DNA of 64,000 nt from Euryodendron excelsum (taxonomy: Eukaryota > Streptophyta > Magnoliopsida > Ericales > Pentaphylacaceae). The notes below the pieces were generated by a model. The model was not told where the DNA came from and did no database searches. It was given only the letters and a program-made list of their open reading frames with translations. Position numbers and translations under genes: made by a program. The stretch lies in the NCBI GenBank assembly GCA_033060915.1, contig CM065384.1, positions 16,959,001 through 17,023,000 on the forward strand, written 5' to 3'. Positions 35,417 to 46,958 of this stretch are shown here, in pieces; the first letter of the stretch is position 1; every line of letters begins with the position of its first letter.

Positions 35417-36438
35417 AGGTTGGACAAACCTGGCACCTGTTGCAGTGGCGCCAGGGTAAAATTGCTCTTGGCGCCACTAGGAGTGGCACCAAGCCAATTC
35501 TTGGCTTGACGCCACTACTAGTGGTGCCAGCCAGTTAGGAAACTTTGTCAGTCGGCAAGCAACGTATCTTTGACTAGATTTGGGCGCCTGTACTAGTGAC
35601 TAGCATGCAATTTTTAGCCTAGCTTCACTAGGAGTGACTTCGGAAAGTCCGAGAATGATTTTAAGAGACCGGAAATGGCCCGAAAGGCTGGAAAAGAGCA
35701 GGAACACTTAAAATAGTGTCCTGGAGGTATTTGACTTGAAAAACAAGGATAAGATGGGTCGGAAAGGTTGACCGGGCCTTTAAGGGTAAAACGGTCAATC
35801 AGATCGGGAAACTGCCGGGACAGACTCGGACTGTCCTGGAAGAAGACTTGGGGATTTGGAAACATTATTTAGAATGTTTCCAAAGGTTGCTGGTTTGATA
35901 CCTAGAGCCAGTGTGGTCGGAAAAAGAGACCGGCCTACCTAGGGCAAAACGATCATTTTGTATCGGGTTGGCCGAAAATGACTCGGAAAGGTAAACAAAG
36001 GTTGAGAACACTATAAAGAGTAGTCTCAGAGGATTACTAGTTTGATACCCAGAGCCGGTGTGATCGGAAAATGAGACCGGCCCACTAGGGGCAAAATGGT
36101 TATTTTGTTCCGGGTTGGCCAGAACTGACTCAGAATGATCCAGAAAGATAAGGAAAGGTTGAGAATACTATAAGAAGCATTCTCGGGAAGTTACTAGTTT
36201 GATACCCAGAGCCGGTGTGATCGAAAAAGGAGACCGGCCCACCAGGGGCAAAATGGTCATTTTGTACCGAAGTGGGCTAGCAGGTACTGTCATTGACCTG
36301 GGTTTTGAATGTTTCCGCCACTTTGGCGGCGGTCGTCGTGCCACAGGGGTTTGTTGGCAATTCCCTATATTGAACTATTTGTGAGTATTTCCACTACTCT
36401 AACGGTTGTGATGTTTGCGAGTATTTTCGCTACTCTGA

Positions 36439-36980
36439 CCGTCTCAAGGAATAAACTGTCGAGAGAGAGGGATTGGAAAGGGGTCTTATCATCTCCAAAA
36501 AGACGTGCCTGATTTGGAACCATCTCGAGGAATAAACTGTTTCGAGAGAGGGATTGGAAAGGGGACTTACCGTCTCCGAAAATATATGCCTGATGTGGAA
36601 CCGTCTCGAGGAATAAACTGCCTCGAGAGAGGGATTGGAAAGGGGACTTACCGTCTTTGAAAAGACATGCCTGATTTGGAACCGTCTCGAGGAATAAACT
36701 GTCTCGAGAGAGGGATTGGAAAGGGGACTTACTGTCTCCGAAAAGACGTGCCTGATTTGGAACCGTCTCGAGGGATAAACTATCTCGAGAGAGGGATTGG
36801 AAAGGGGACTTACCATCTCCAAAAAGACGTGCCTGATTTGGAACCGTCTCGAGGAATAAACTATCTCAAGAGAGGGATTGAAAAGGGGACTTACTGTCTC
36901 CGAAAAGACGTGCCTGATTTGGAACCGTCTCGAGGAATAAACTGTCTCGAAAGAGGGATTGGAGTTAGAATTGGAAAGAA
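36439..36980 (-). repeat. 81-bp tandem array, element B 5' LTR (seven unit starts)
   Basis: Units start at 36439, 36520, 36601, 36682, 36763, 36844 and 36925, each exactly 81 bases after the last. They keep one minus-strand frame open for 189 residues, which is a repeat artefact. Confidence 0.97.
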
Positions 36981-37259
36981 ACAATGCCCCTAGGGGCATT
37001 TTGGTTATGTTGCCTCTATTTGGGCCTGGCGGGCTCGCGAAGCAATGGAAAGACAGGATTTGGACTTAAAAAGTTGGTTTCGGTTGGAATATGCCCACAA
37101 TAACTTGAACACAAGTCTGGACGGAGTGTAGACTGCCGAGCGGTCAAAAATGGGGTGCTTACACAGGGCCATGAGGAAAACAGAAGGATGAGGTAAGGGG
37201 AAATATGAGGTGAGGAGAAGTGATAGAGGTAAGGATAGATAGGATGAGAAAAGGAGAGT

Positions 37260-38564
37260 CTAGTTAGCTTCAAATTCATTGGCCGAAGAGTCCTCTTCCC
37301 TAGCTTCTTCGCCTTCTTATGCTTCCTCCTCATTGTCTTCTTCATTAACTTCATCTTCCTCTTCTTCTTTTTCTATAATTTTTCTTTTGGCATTCCTCAA
37401 CATTTGTACTTCGTTTTTGAGTTCTCTCATTTTTCTTTCAATAATTATCATCCTTGTAGTTGCAATATCTCCCTGGTTATTCAATTTGTCCAGAGATTCC
37501 ATAACTTGAGTCATAAAAGTACTCAAGTCCCCTGTACTCTCTTGTAATTCATAACTCAAAATTCTTCTTGTGCTTTTGTGCCTGGAGGTGCTCCCAAATG
37601 GAGCCTGTCCTTTTGAAGTACTTTCTCCTTCAGTCTTCTTTGGAGTCCATTTGTTATTCTTTAGCATGTACCCCATTCTTTTTAGTGTTCTCTCATTGTA
37701 TTCATACTAATGGCTTTGGGGATTCTTTTCTTCTCATTCTTCAGATCAATACCAAAATGTTTGAAAACTTTTGTCAAGAAGATTCCATATGGCAAAGTGA
37801 TTTTAGAGATGGTGGCCTTGTATATATGATCCAAAATAAACAGAGGCAAGCAATTCTTGAATCAGGTATGTATACCCATAGGAAAAACAACTCCTTTTCT
37901 AAAACATAATCATATTTCCAGTTTTGGGAGTAAATATGGTGTAGGTAAAGTGATGAACAAGCCTTAATTCAAGAGGTAGATCAGTGGCAAGGGGCTGTAC
38001 ATTTTCATCCATATCTTTTCCATATATGGCTTTCAATTGATCTTTTCTAGAGACATTATCTCTATAAATTTCTCCACCAAGCCTGATTCCAAGAATGCGT
38101 CTGATCACCTCTCTATCTAAAGTGAAATGAATACCCTTAACATAACTGTTTATGGATGCCTCTCCAGGATCCCTTTCGGCATTAGCATAGAAGTGAGCAA
38201 CTAAGTCAGGGTATACATCATCCCTGAGTGTTGTCATAAATTTCCACCCTAAGTTCCCAAACTTTACCCCAAATTCAAACTTGTGATGATCAAAAAATTT
38301 ATAGTCTATCCATCTTCCATTGAATACTTTTTGAAGAGAAAAAGTCAAATTGTACCTTTCTTGGGCTTTCTCCTCACTGAAATATAGTTCATTCCATTCT
38401 AGGATTACTGAGAATGAAGTTTCTCTAGTTTTACTCTTCTTGTGCTTCCCTCTGTCTTTGCTAAACTGCCCTTTTGATTTTCTCTTTGACCCTTTTGAAG
38501 TAGGTTCTGTTACTATGACTAGGGTTTTAGACATCTTTTTCGGTTTAGAGGTTGTGGGAGCCAT
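37260..38564 (-). pseudogene. Copia env-position ORF, putative plant transposon protein-like
   Basis: The start is at 38564 (MAPTTSKPKKM). A basic K/R-rich N-terminus is followed by a globular region containing NGRWIDYKFFDHHKF, YPDLVAHFYANAERD, SYVKGIHFTLDRE and IRRILGIRLGGEIYR. This resembles the Pfam putative plant transposon protein family that I remember as Transposase_32. The first 221 codons are open. Stops and a frameshift follow around 37900-37680, then a coiled coil and a very acidic tail ending FEAN plus stop at 37260. It lies just after the copia RNase H end, where Sireviruses carry an extra ORF. I saw no signal peptide or membrane segment, so a true envelope function is not supported. 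Confidence 0.65.
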
Positions 38565-39050
38565 TGTAGGAGGAAGGAAGGTTGAGAGAGAATGGAAAGT
38601 GGTCGATTAGGGATTAAGAAGAGATTGATATGAAGAAATGTGATGATTCGGTGGATGATGGTTGGGCTTTGGTGCGAACAGGGGAGCGGGAGAGAAAAAG
38701 AGTGAGAGTAAGAGCGAGAGAGGGAAATTTCGAATGTTTGTAAAGTGGGCTTCATTAGAGTATATAGGCCCGAAGCATGAGGCGACTCTTGAACTAAATG
38801 AGCGACACATGCTAGTTAAAAAAATAATTTAAGTCCACTGTCATGATGAGCTGACTCCTTGAAATGGAGTGCTGACTCATGCAGCATGTGAATTATAAGG
38901 AATTCATGAAATGATCTTTTTCAAGTTTTAAGATAAAGATTGTCTAAATATGATCATGTAATGCATCATGAACTTAAGAAATGCATTTCGTATGAATGAC
39001 AAACACATTTAAAAATTCAAAACACAAATTTCACTTAAATTGAACACAAT
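38565..39050 (-). promoter_or_regulatory. Copia spacer between pol and env-position ORF, with core-promoter-like sequence
   Basis: On the minus strand a TATA-like CTATATA (38767-38761) lies about 197 bases before the ATG. It is followed by a long C/T-rich stretch rich in CTCTCTC and CTCACTC words (about 38735-38690). TATA plus pyrimidine patch is a common plant core-promoter layout, so the ORF may have had its own promoter. Confidence 0.4.
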
Positions 39051-39128
39051 TTAAGATATAGGATCACTCATCCCTAATTCTCTTCTAATCATACAAAAAC
39101 GATCTTCACTCAACAGTTTAGTCAAGAT
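39051..39128 (-). pseudogene. pol: Copia RNase H C-terminal fragment
   Basis: The minus-strand reading ILTKLLSEDRFCMIRREL, then a short tail and a TAA stop (39053-39051), matches the usual copia pol terminus (the DIFTKPL..DRF region). It proves that the sequence left of element C is the same copia element that is interrupted at 59943. Confidence 0.8.
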
Positions 39129-39130
39129 AG

Positions 39131-40226
39131 TTAAGGTGGGACAGGCATTGTTAAGGTGGGTAAGGGCAAGATAGGGTGTCATTGTAGTGGTGGACGGTAT
39201 TGGGGTGGTTGGCCAGGCAAGATGGCAAACACTTCGCTTTCCTTCCTGACTGTTCCCTTTGTAGTAGCCACTCTCTTGGCTATATTGGAGTTATTTTCTC
39301 CAGTCTGGGCATAGGGGTCCGTAATCCTCCCTGTCTTGATACCGTTTTCTATCATCTCCCCTTGCATGATGAGCTTGGAGAAGCTTTTCCCCACACTTGT
39401 GTAGAGCTTCTCATAGTATATACCTTGAAAAGTGTGCACAAACAGTTGTATGTACTCCTTCTCTTCCAACGGGGGATTGACTTGTGCGGTAGCTTCTCTC
39501 AATCTCAAGGCATACTTTTTGAAGCTTTCCTTTTCACCCTTGCTCATAGTCATCAGGGATCATCGGTCAGAGGTGAGATTGATATTATGACGATATTAGG
39601 CTTTAAATGCATTGACCAGCTCCATCCAAGTTATGATCTTTCTTAGGTCCAAATGACCAAAACCATTGTAGAGCAGACCTCGTGAGGCTGTGTTGGAATA
39701 GCTGCATGTGGAGCTTCGGATCGTTGCCATGACCACTTAGATCTTCAGCATAGAGACGAAAATGAGCGACTGGGCTACCAGTGCTGTCATACTTCTGGAA
39801 GTCAGGCATTTTGAACCTAGCAGGTCTTGGGTGGTTAGGAAAGAAACATAACTCGTTATAGGCAATGAACCTGTAAGTGTCGTGGCCATGGGGACTTTGC
39901 AGTGAATCCTCTAGCCCTTGGATTTTTAGACTGAGCGGGTCTAGGGGGGCCTTCTTTACAACAGGTGAAAGTAATATGGTCTCGTCCTCTTCAGCGTTGA
40001 TCCCTTTGGCATCTTCCTTATTCCTCCCCGCATTGTCAGACTGAAGCACGATCCTTAGATTAGCGGGTTTAGGGTCCTTTGACGAAGTCATGGATGATGA
40101 TGGGACCGCAGCAGTATCCTTCATAGCCATAGTTTGAATGAGTTTGAGCATCTCATCCATCTTGGTCCTCATTTCATTGGCCTTTTCTCGAGAGACTTGA
40201 GATGATTCTTCAGGATTAGCAGCCAT
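39131..40226 (-). pseudogene. gag: Element C gag, N-terminal two-thirds
   Basis: The first 207 codons are open from the ATG at 40226: MAANPEESSQV, a short coiled coil, an acidic linker, and the gag domain FPNHPRPARFKMPDF. The frame shifts near 39640 (SFGPKKDHN instead of the ARLDLRKI type), as in element D, and continues at 39553-39179 with KGEKESFKKYALRLREA and the PPLEEKEY block. The gene stops at the deletion junction before the zinc knuckle. Confidence 0.82.
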
Positions 40227-41770
40227 CAGTGACGCTCTTTGCCGGGTGATAATGGGATCCCTAGATGGATGTTACCCTTTCATGGGAGCAATATTGACTC
40301 AGTGCAGGGTGACCTCTGTAAATAAAAAGGAAGAAAGAAAAAGATAAAAACACAAATCGTAAGTCAGTTTCTGGTTTTTAAAGAGCTTTATGCGATGCAT
40401 GTCCTAGGGTGCCCCTCTTTAGAGGGGAGACTATAAATAGTGCATTGGCTCACTTTTTTAGATAGGGGATTTTCCCCTGTATGCAGATACCTTACTGTTG
40501 AGCGGGAACCTTCCTTCGTTCATGCATTTATTTACTCACTTATTCGTGGAAAATAAAGAAATACATTTACCTTCGGGTTTAATATACAAAAGAATTGAAA
40601 TACAATTAACACAGGGTGAGGGAACATGCTCCTTCGGGGGTTCCACCTATCTAATTTTACAAAGGAAACCCTAAACTACTCTTGAGTCTTCGGATTCGCC
40701 TTCGTTGGATTTGATGTCAAGGAGGTCGTTGAGAGACCTTGTTGATCGATTGCCCCTTGTCTTATTGACAATCCTATCTCCGTGAGCATAGAGGGATTGG
40801 GGCCCCTATTATGGAATGGATTGATATACATGGTATGAGTCCTTAGGGTTACATGGGAACCCTTAAGGTTTAGGTAGGTTTAACGTAAAGGAAAGTGAAC
40901 TAGGTGTCACTCTCAATCGGTTAATTATATGCATGAGAATGCGGTGACTTGAGTTACTTGGAACTCTCGTCTTGACATGGAATACGGGATGCATGAAAAT
41001 GGATGAATAAAATATAAGGAAAGAGAATACAATTGAAGTACATATGCATGTATGAGCAGTTAGACAGGCATTATAACAGTATGAATACAGTCATTATAAC
41101 AACAGGAATAGACAGGTATAAATGAAAATAAGAGCAGTCACCCTTTCCTCTATGGTTTAGGAAAACAGTGCGCGTGTCTTAAATTCGGTAGAGGTTCGGC
41201 TATGCATGGGGTCTATATGAGCATGAGGTTGAGGGTTGACTAATGCGTCCGAAAAAGACTCAGTCCCCGGATCTTCAAACCTAGGCCCACTCCCCGAGGT
41301 GATGCCATGATCAGTTGGTGATCCTAGCGGGGGAACCATCAAGAGGCCGTAGACGAAGAAACTGACAGAGTATCTTGCTCACACCAATATATCGTTCCCC
41401 CTTTCTAACTAGAAAGACCATAGCAGGGTAAAAATGCAAGTATGCAAAATGTAGGTGCACATGCAGTGTGTGTGATTTTTGAAAGCGGAGGAAACAATCC
41501 AAGAACTCCCATCCATCATGTTCATCACATTCATGCATAACAGTTAATAAAATTTAGACAAAAAGTGCACCTACAAAACAACGATGCAAGAGTTAGTATT
41601 TGGATGGCAAACTTAATACAAGATAATATGAATAAATGAATGTTTTTTTTTTTAAACAATTTTGAAAATTTGGTTTTGAAAATTTAAAGTGAATAGGATT
41701 AAACAAGTTAATTGAAGACTCTACATGGGTGAAGGGTAAAGAGACATGACTACGGCCTAACCCTCTAAGT
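40227..41770 (-). other. Element C leader between PBS and gag
   Basis: Homologous to the leaders of A, B and D. No supportable ORF was seen. Confidence 0.7.
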
Positions 41771-41789
41771 GTCCCTAGTGGAGTCACCA
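41771..41789 (-). promoter_or_regulatory. Primer binding site of element C, tRNA-Arg
   Basis: Plus-strand GTCCCTAGTGGAGTCACCA, two transitions away from the tRNA-Arg(ACG) end, two bases from the LTR. Confidence 0.85.
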
Positions 41790-44700
41790 GCTGTTGCGCC
41801 TAGATTTTTCGCACTTGAGAAATACACACAAGCGAAAAAAACACTGTACTCTCTCGTTAGAACTCACCCTCCTAGAAGAATGAGTACGACTAGGTTTGAA
41901 TTGAAAATTGGTTTGAATAAAGGGCATTTGAAAAACATTTAGAGTCGCCACCTAACTTGATTAAGGCGAGTTAAGTCACCTAAAAACTAAGCATAATCTG
42001 AAGACTACACTTAGGGTTTTTGAAAACGATTTTAAAAATACTTCCTCAAGAGAGGATTTTTAGGAAAATAGGTTGTTTGGCAACCTTTAGAAAATAATTA
42101 AGCCCTTTTTGGAAATAAACTCCATTTTGGTTTTTCGTTAACAGTGATCTAGGTTCGGAGGTTGGTTACGTGTAGGGAAGACGCACTAAGCCATCACCTT
42201 ACCCCGCCCTTGCGGTACCTACATGTCTATTTACCCTAGATTCACCTATGAGAGTCTTCAACTAACAAATGTCTAATCCTATTCACTTTAGAAAATAATT
42301 TTTAAAAAGACATGATGCATGATATGCAAGTGCAACAAAAGAAAGTTGGAAAATAGATTTGGAAACAAATTGATTTGAAAGAAATTTGAAAAGATAGATT
42401 TGAAATTAGAAAGTTTTACAAATTTGAAATAGAGATTTGGAAATAGAAATTTGGAATTAGAAAAATAGATTATGGAATTGAAAACTTTAAGAAGATTGTA
42501 GAATTGAAGATTTGAAAGAAGTTGTGGAAATAGAAGTTTGAAAATGGTTGTGAAATTGGAGATTTGAAAAAGGTTGTGACCGCACCCATAAGGGTTGCTT
42601 ACGTATCCTTTTTGAGGAATCAGGTCAGTTGTAGTTTTGACAAGAGTCTGATAGAAAATAAAAGATATGATTGGAAGAAAGAGATTGAATGTGAATTTGG
42701 ATTGGAAGATTGAGAGATTGAACTTTGATTGGAAGATTTGAAAAGATTTGATTTTGGAAAGCTTGGTTTTAGGAAACCTAGACTTAAGAAAGACTTGAGA
42801 CTTAGGAAAGATTCGACTCGAGTGTTGAACTTGGAAGATTAGGAAAGATTGGATTTAGGAAGGATTCAAATTAGGAAAGATTCGAATTAGGAAAGTTTCA
42901 CAATAGGAAAGTGTCATTTTTGGAAAGTTTCGTTTCAGGAAAGTTTTAACTTAGGAAAGCGTTGGATTAAGAAAGTTTTGAAATAGAAAACACTTCATTT
43001 TAAGAAAGTTTTGAAATTGGAATATTTTGAAATAGGGAAGCTTTGAAAGTTGGAAAGTTTAGAATTTAGAAAGTTTTAGATTTGGAAAGATTTGAAGTTA
43101 AGGAAGTTTAGAATTTTAGAAAATTTTGAAGTTTAAGTTTTAGAAAATCTTGAGATTAGGAAATGTTTGAGTTTGAGAAAGATTTAAAAACTTAAATTTG
43201 GAAAGTTAAGATTTGGAAAGGGACAAAATTAGGAAAAAGTTGAATTAGGAAAGATTTGGAAGCTTAATGTTTAAGGAAAGATTTAGAAGTTTAAGTTAGG
43301 AAACTTAAGGTTTAGGAAAGTACTAGATTAGGAAAGAGTTGAATTAGGAAAGATTTGGGTTTGGAAGGATTGAGATTCCTATTTCCTAAAGCAAGGGATT
43401 GGATTTTGTTTTTAAAAAGAGATGTTTTGATTTTGTTTCCGAAAACGGAGGATAGGACCTAGTTTCCGAAAGGGAAGATTGGGTTTGGTTTCCAAAAGGG
43501 AAGATTGGATTTGACATGGATTTGAAAAAGAAAGTTCTAGAAACCCTAAATTTTGGAGACTATAGTTTTAACGTAGAAAAGGATTTTGGAAATATATATA
43601 GTTTTGGTGTAGAAGACAAGAGATTTTGGAAACCTAGGTTTTAAGGCAAAAATAAGGAATTGGAAATCATGCTTTTGGGAAGGAAAATTAGGGTTTCCTA
43701 ATTGTGGGCTCTAGGGTTTGACTTGGACTTTAAGGAAGAAGATTTTGGAAAGTGAGTTTTTGAAAAGTAACACTTTAAGAGAGTTTTGGAAAGGGGATTT
43801 TTAGAAGGAGATCGTTGCGAAGAGTTGTTAGGAAAGAGATTGAGGGAGAGAGTTTTCTAAGAAGGAAACCTAGGGAGTGTTTTTAGAAAAGAAATTTTGA
43901 GGAGGGTGTTTTGGAAAAGAGTTTTAGGAAAGTGAGTTTTGTGGAGGAAAGTTTTAGAAAAACAACTTTGAAAAGGAATTTTGAAAAAGAGGTCGAAGAG
44001 AATTTTTAGAAAGTATGTTGAAAGAGAGATTTTTGGAACGAGAGATTTGAAAAGAAAAGTTTTTAGAAAGTATATAAAATATCTCACTTTCCTAAAGCGA
44101 TTCTAACCATAAAAAGATTAGAACCACTTTAAGATAGTGGTTTTGAAATATGGACCATATTGGCCACTTTAAATGTTACACTTTCCTAAAGTAACCCCAG
44201 CCACGGAAAGGCTAGAATCACCTTAGGATTGTGATTTTGAAAACAAGTTTTGAAAAAGAAGATTTTGAAGCAAATTTTGAAAACAAGTTTAATGCAAGCT
44301 TTTGAAAACGAGTTTGAAAACGAATTTTGAAAGAATGCAAGATCATGATATGCACAACGCAAATTGGGGTCATAAACATACAAAGTTAAGGCTTCACCAC
44401 ATAATCAAGGGGGCCGAACTCACGTGGTCTCCGGTTAGACCAAAAGAAAGCCCCTGACACGGTGACTCTCCAATAGCCTAATCCTATACATGGATCGGGA
44501 ATTTCCTTATTTCAAGCATGCAAGAAGGGGGGAAAAAGATGGGGGATTAAAATAGAAGAAAACCCAAGTGGGTTAGGAGAAAGAAGAGATGGGGGATGAT
44601 GCATAAATGTAAATAAGAAACCTACCTTGCGTCTTCTTTATTTTGCTTAGCTTTGTGTGCTTTGCTTTACTTTTCTTGCTTTGGTCTTCGGTCTTCACTT

Positions 44701-44953
44701 CAGTCTTCAAGAGTTTGTCTTCGATCTTCAAAGCTTTGTAGTTGCAGTAATCCAAGTCTTCAATGGAGGGTTGCAGGCTCGTGTATGAGTATATGAGGGT
44801 ATATGAGTGTATAGGAGGCTAGGGTTTGTGTATAGAGGCTAGGGTTTGGGAAAACCTAAGAAGACTAGGGTTTAGAGAGGCCACAAGCTCTGTATATCGA
44901 AAAGTAGGGTTTTTAGACTGAGTTTGCAGACCTCTTTCACACTGGAGGAGGCT

Positions 44954-44965
44954 TTGTATTTATAG
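44954..44965 (-). promoter_or_regulatory. TATA box of the shared C/D LTR
   Basis: Plus-strand TTGTATTTATAG; the palindromic block follows at about 44980-45050. Confidence 0.68.
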
Positions 44966-46149
44966 ATAAGGGAATGACCTAGCGCCTATTGCAGTGGTGC
45001 CAGGCCATTTTTTGGCTTGGCACCACTACTAGTGGCGTCAGCCAGTTAGAAAAGTTTAAAGGTCAGCTAGCAACGTATCTTGAGAAGATTTGGGCACCTG
45101 TACTAGTGACTACCATGTAATTTTTAGCTTGGTTTCAGTAGGAGTGACTCCGAAAGGTTCGGGAAGGATTTAAGGGACCATGAATGGCCCGTAAGGCCGA
45201 AAAAGGGCAGAAACCCTTAGAATAGGGTCCCGGAGGTAATGCAGTTGAAAAATGATGTCATGGTTGGTTAGAGGGATCGATCGAGCCATTAGGGGCAAAA
45301 TGGTCAATTAGGCCGGGAAGCTGCCAGGATGGACTCGGAATATCCTAGAAGAAGACTTGAGATTTGGAAACATTATTTAGAATGTTCCCAAAGGTTACCG
45401 GCTTGATACCCAGAGTCGGTTTGGTCAGAAAAGGCGACCGGCCCACTAGGGGCAAAACAGTCATTTTGTATTAGGTTTACTGGAATTGACTCGGAATGAT
45501 CCAAAAAGATAAAGAAGGTTTAGAACACTATAAGAAGCACTCTTGGGAGGTTACCGGTTTGATACCCAGAGCCAGTGTGGTCCCCGGGGCGTTTGGATGC
45601 CTAGGGGCAAAATGGTCATCTTGACCGAAAAGTCTCAAAATTGGCCCAAAACTAACTAGAAGACTCCTAATCATGCTGGATTGACTTTAAGATAATCTTG
45701 AAAGGGTGGACTTACCATTCTAAGAACTTAGGTGTGTCCTCGAGAAACGAGTTGAAAAATGGCCCTAGGGGCAGTTTGGTCATTTTTCACTGAAGTGGAC
45801 TAGTAGGCACTGGTGTTGACCTGGGTTTTGAGTGTGTCTGCCACTTTGACAGTGGTCTCATGATACAGGGGTCTGCTGGCAATTCCCTATATCGACCTAC
45901 TTATGATTATTTCTGCTACTCTAACGGTTGCAATGTTTACGAGTACTTCCGCTACTCTGACGGTTTGCGATCATTCCCGAGACTGCCTAATCTCAAGAAG
46001 ATGCTGAAGGGACTTAGCCCCTAAGAAGTCAACTTTCTCGGAAGGCATGCCGAAACGGACATTTCTGTATTGGCGGGCTAGCAGGCGCCAAAGGTGGACC
46101 GTTCTACCATTTAGGGGACTTGGGATCTCGTCCTAGTTGACAGGTTGAA

Positions 46150-46335
46150 AGGGGACTTACCGTTTTCAGAAAGATGTGCCTGATTTGAAATTGGAAAGGG
46201 GACTTACCATCTTCGAAAAGATGTGCCTAATTTAGATTTGGAAAGGGGACTTACCATCTTCGAAAAGACGTGCCTATTAGAAATGGAAAGGGAATTTACT
46301 GTCTTCGAAAAAACGTGCCAGATTTGGAATTGGAT
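46150..46335 (-). repeat. Short-unit tandem array in the shared C/D LTR
   Basis: Four or so units of about 50-55 bases with the core GGGGACTTACCATCTTCGAA. They correspond to half of the 81-bp unit; the CTCGAG half is absent. Confidence 0.85.
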
Positions 46336-46521
46336 CGAACAATGCCCATAAGGGCATTTTGGTCATTTTTTCTCTATTTGGGCCTGGTGGGCCCGTGAAG
46401 CGATGGATAGACGGGATTAGACTTGGAAAGTTGATTTGACTCAGAAAATGTCCACATTGACTTGAATACAAATATGGACGGACTGTAGACTGTCGAGTGG
46501 TCAAAAATGGGGTGCTTACAA

Positions 46522-46537
46522 CTACCCCTCTTTTTTG
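46522..46537 (-). promoter_or_regulatory. Polypurine tract of element D
   Basis: The minus strand reads CAAAAAAGAGGGGTAG before the LTR start, the same as in element B. Confidence 0.82.
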
Positions 46538-46958
46538 TCTTTGCTTATCAAAGACAAAAAACAATAGAGTAAGGGTCCTATGTTGATCGTAAGGCAGTTG
46601 GAGGGACGAACTTTGGAAATTCTTCGACAACGGGGGTTGAAAATGGATATTGGGCCCAAAAGGCTCTTGAAAACAAGTTTTAGCGGGAAAAAAGGCAAAA
46701 CTGCCCAGAATTTGGAAACTAGCGCCACTAGGAGTGGCACCTTTGGAAAGTTTAGCTTGGCGCCTCTGCTAGTGGCGCTAGGCTTGGGATTAAAACTAGA
46801 AAAATTCTGGTTCGAACACTTACTGTATTTGAAGAGTTTTTCAAAAAGTTGAGAGTGTCTGTGGGGAAACTGACCAGAACCGTGAAGGAGCACTTCTTGG
46901 AGACCACGTTGCCAGAAAAGTCGCCGGAAGAGAAGATTTTGCCGGAGGACTCCGAAAA
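46538..46958 (+). other. Region upstream of the element D antisense gene
   Basis: Homologue of 24648-25096. It holds a palindromic block at about 46730-46780 (AGCGCCACTAG and CTAGTGGCGCT) and ends at a GTGAGT donor. The minus-strand ORFs across it are not conserved as genes. Confidence 0.55.

Larger units (their letters stand above)
19974..37163 (-). mobile_element. Element B: complete but pol-less Tat/Ogre-like gypsy element, 17.2 kb
   Basis: Minus-strand order: 5' LTR (37163-32187), PBS, leader, gag (30622-28626), spacer, region with an oppositely oriented spliced gene (25984-27815, plus), PPT, 3' LTR (24632-19974). A near-perfect 5-bp target duplication flanks it. No protease, RT, RNase H or integrase motif was found in any frame of the interior. 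In the first ~270 bases the two LTRs differ at roughly 17 positions by eye, mostly transitions, so insertion is not recent. It sits in the copia 3' region. Confidence 0.88.
32187..37163 (-). mobile_element. 5' LTR of element B (5.0 kb)
   Basis: It begins TATCGCGTCC (the terminal TG has become TA) and ends GGGGTGCTTACA. The purine-rich tract covers about 33010-34540, the TATA box is at 35405-35416, the palindromic block at about 35425-35535, and 157-bp units at about 35760-36260. The 81-bp array has seven unit starts. Confidence 0.93.
39129..46520 (-). mobile_element. Element C: truncated gypsy element (5' LTR, leader, part of gag)
   Basis: Minus order: LTR (46520-41792, shared with D), PBS, leader, gag from 40226 to the breakpoint near 39131. 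Everything 3' of the gag middle (knuckle, antisense gene, 3' LTR) is missing. The breakpoint joins copia RNase H, with ATAGTTA present on the gag side as possible microhomology. Confidence 0.82.
41792..46520 (-). mobile_element. Shared LTR: 5' LTR of C and 3' LTR of D (4.7 kb)
   Basis: It starts TGTTGCGCCTAG with a PBS on its left and ends GGGGTGCTTACA with a PPT on its right. It therefore acts as 5' LTR for C and 3' LTR for D. The purine-rich tract covers about 42660-44080, 157-bp-type units lie at about 45270-45620, and the short tandem array (46150-46335) has units of about 55 bp. Confidence 0.9.

Noticed and set aside
36430..36999. 189-residue repetitive ORF (also 1579-1965, 24142-24453, 12043-12405)
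   Set aside because: Products of the 81-bp array, which is a multiple of three. Open on both strands, lying in the LTR U3.
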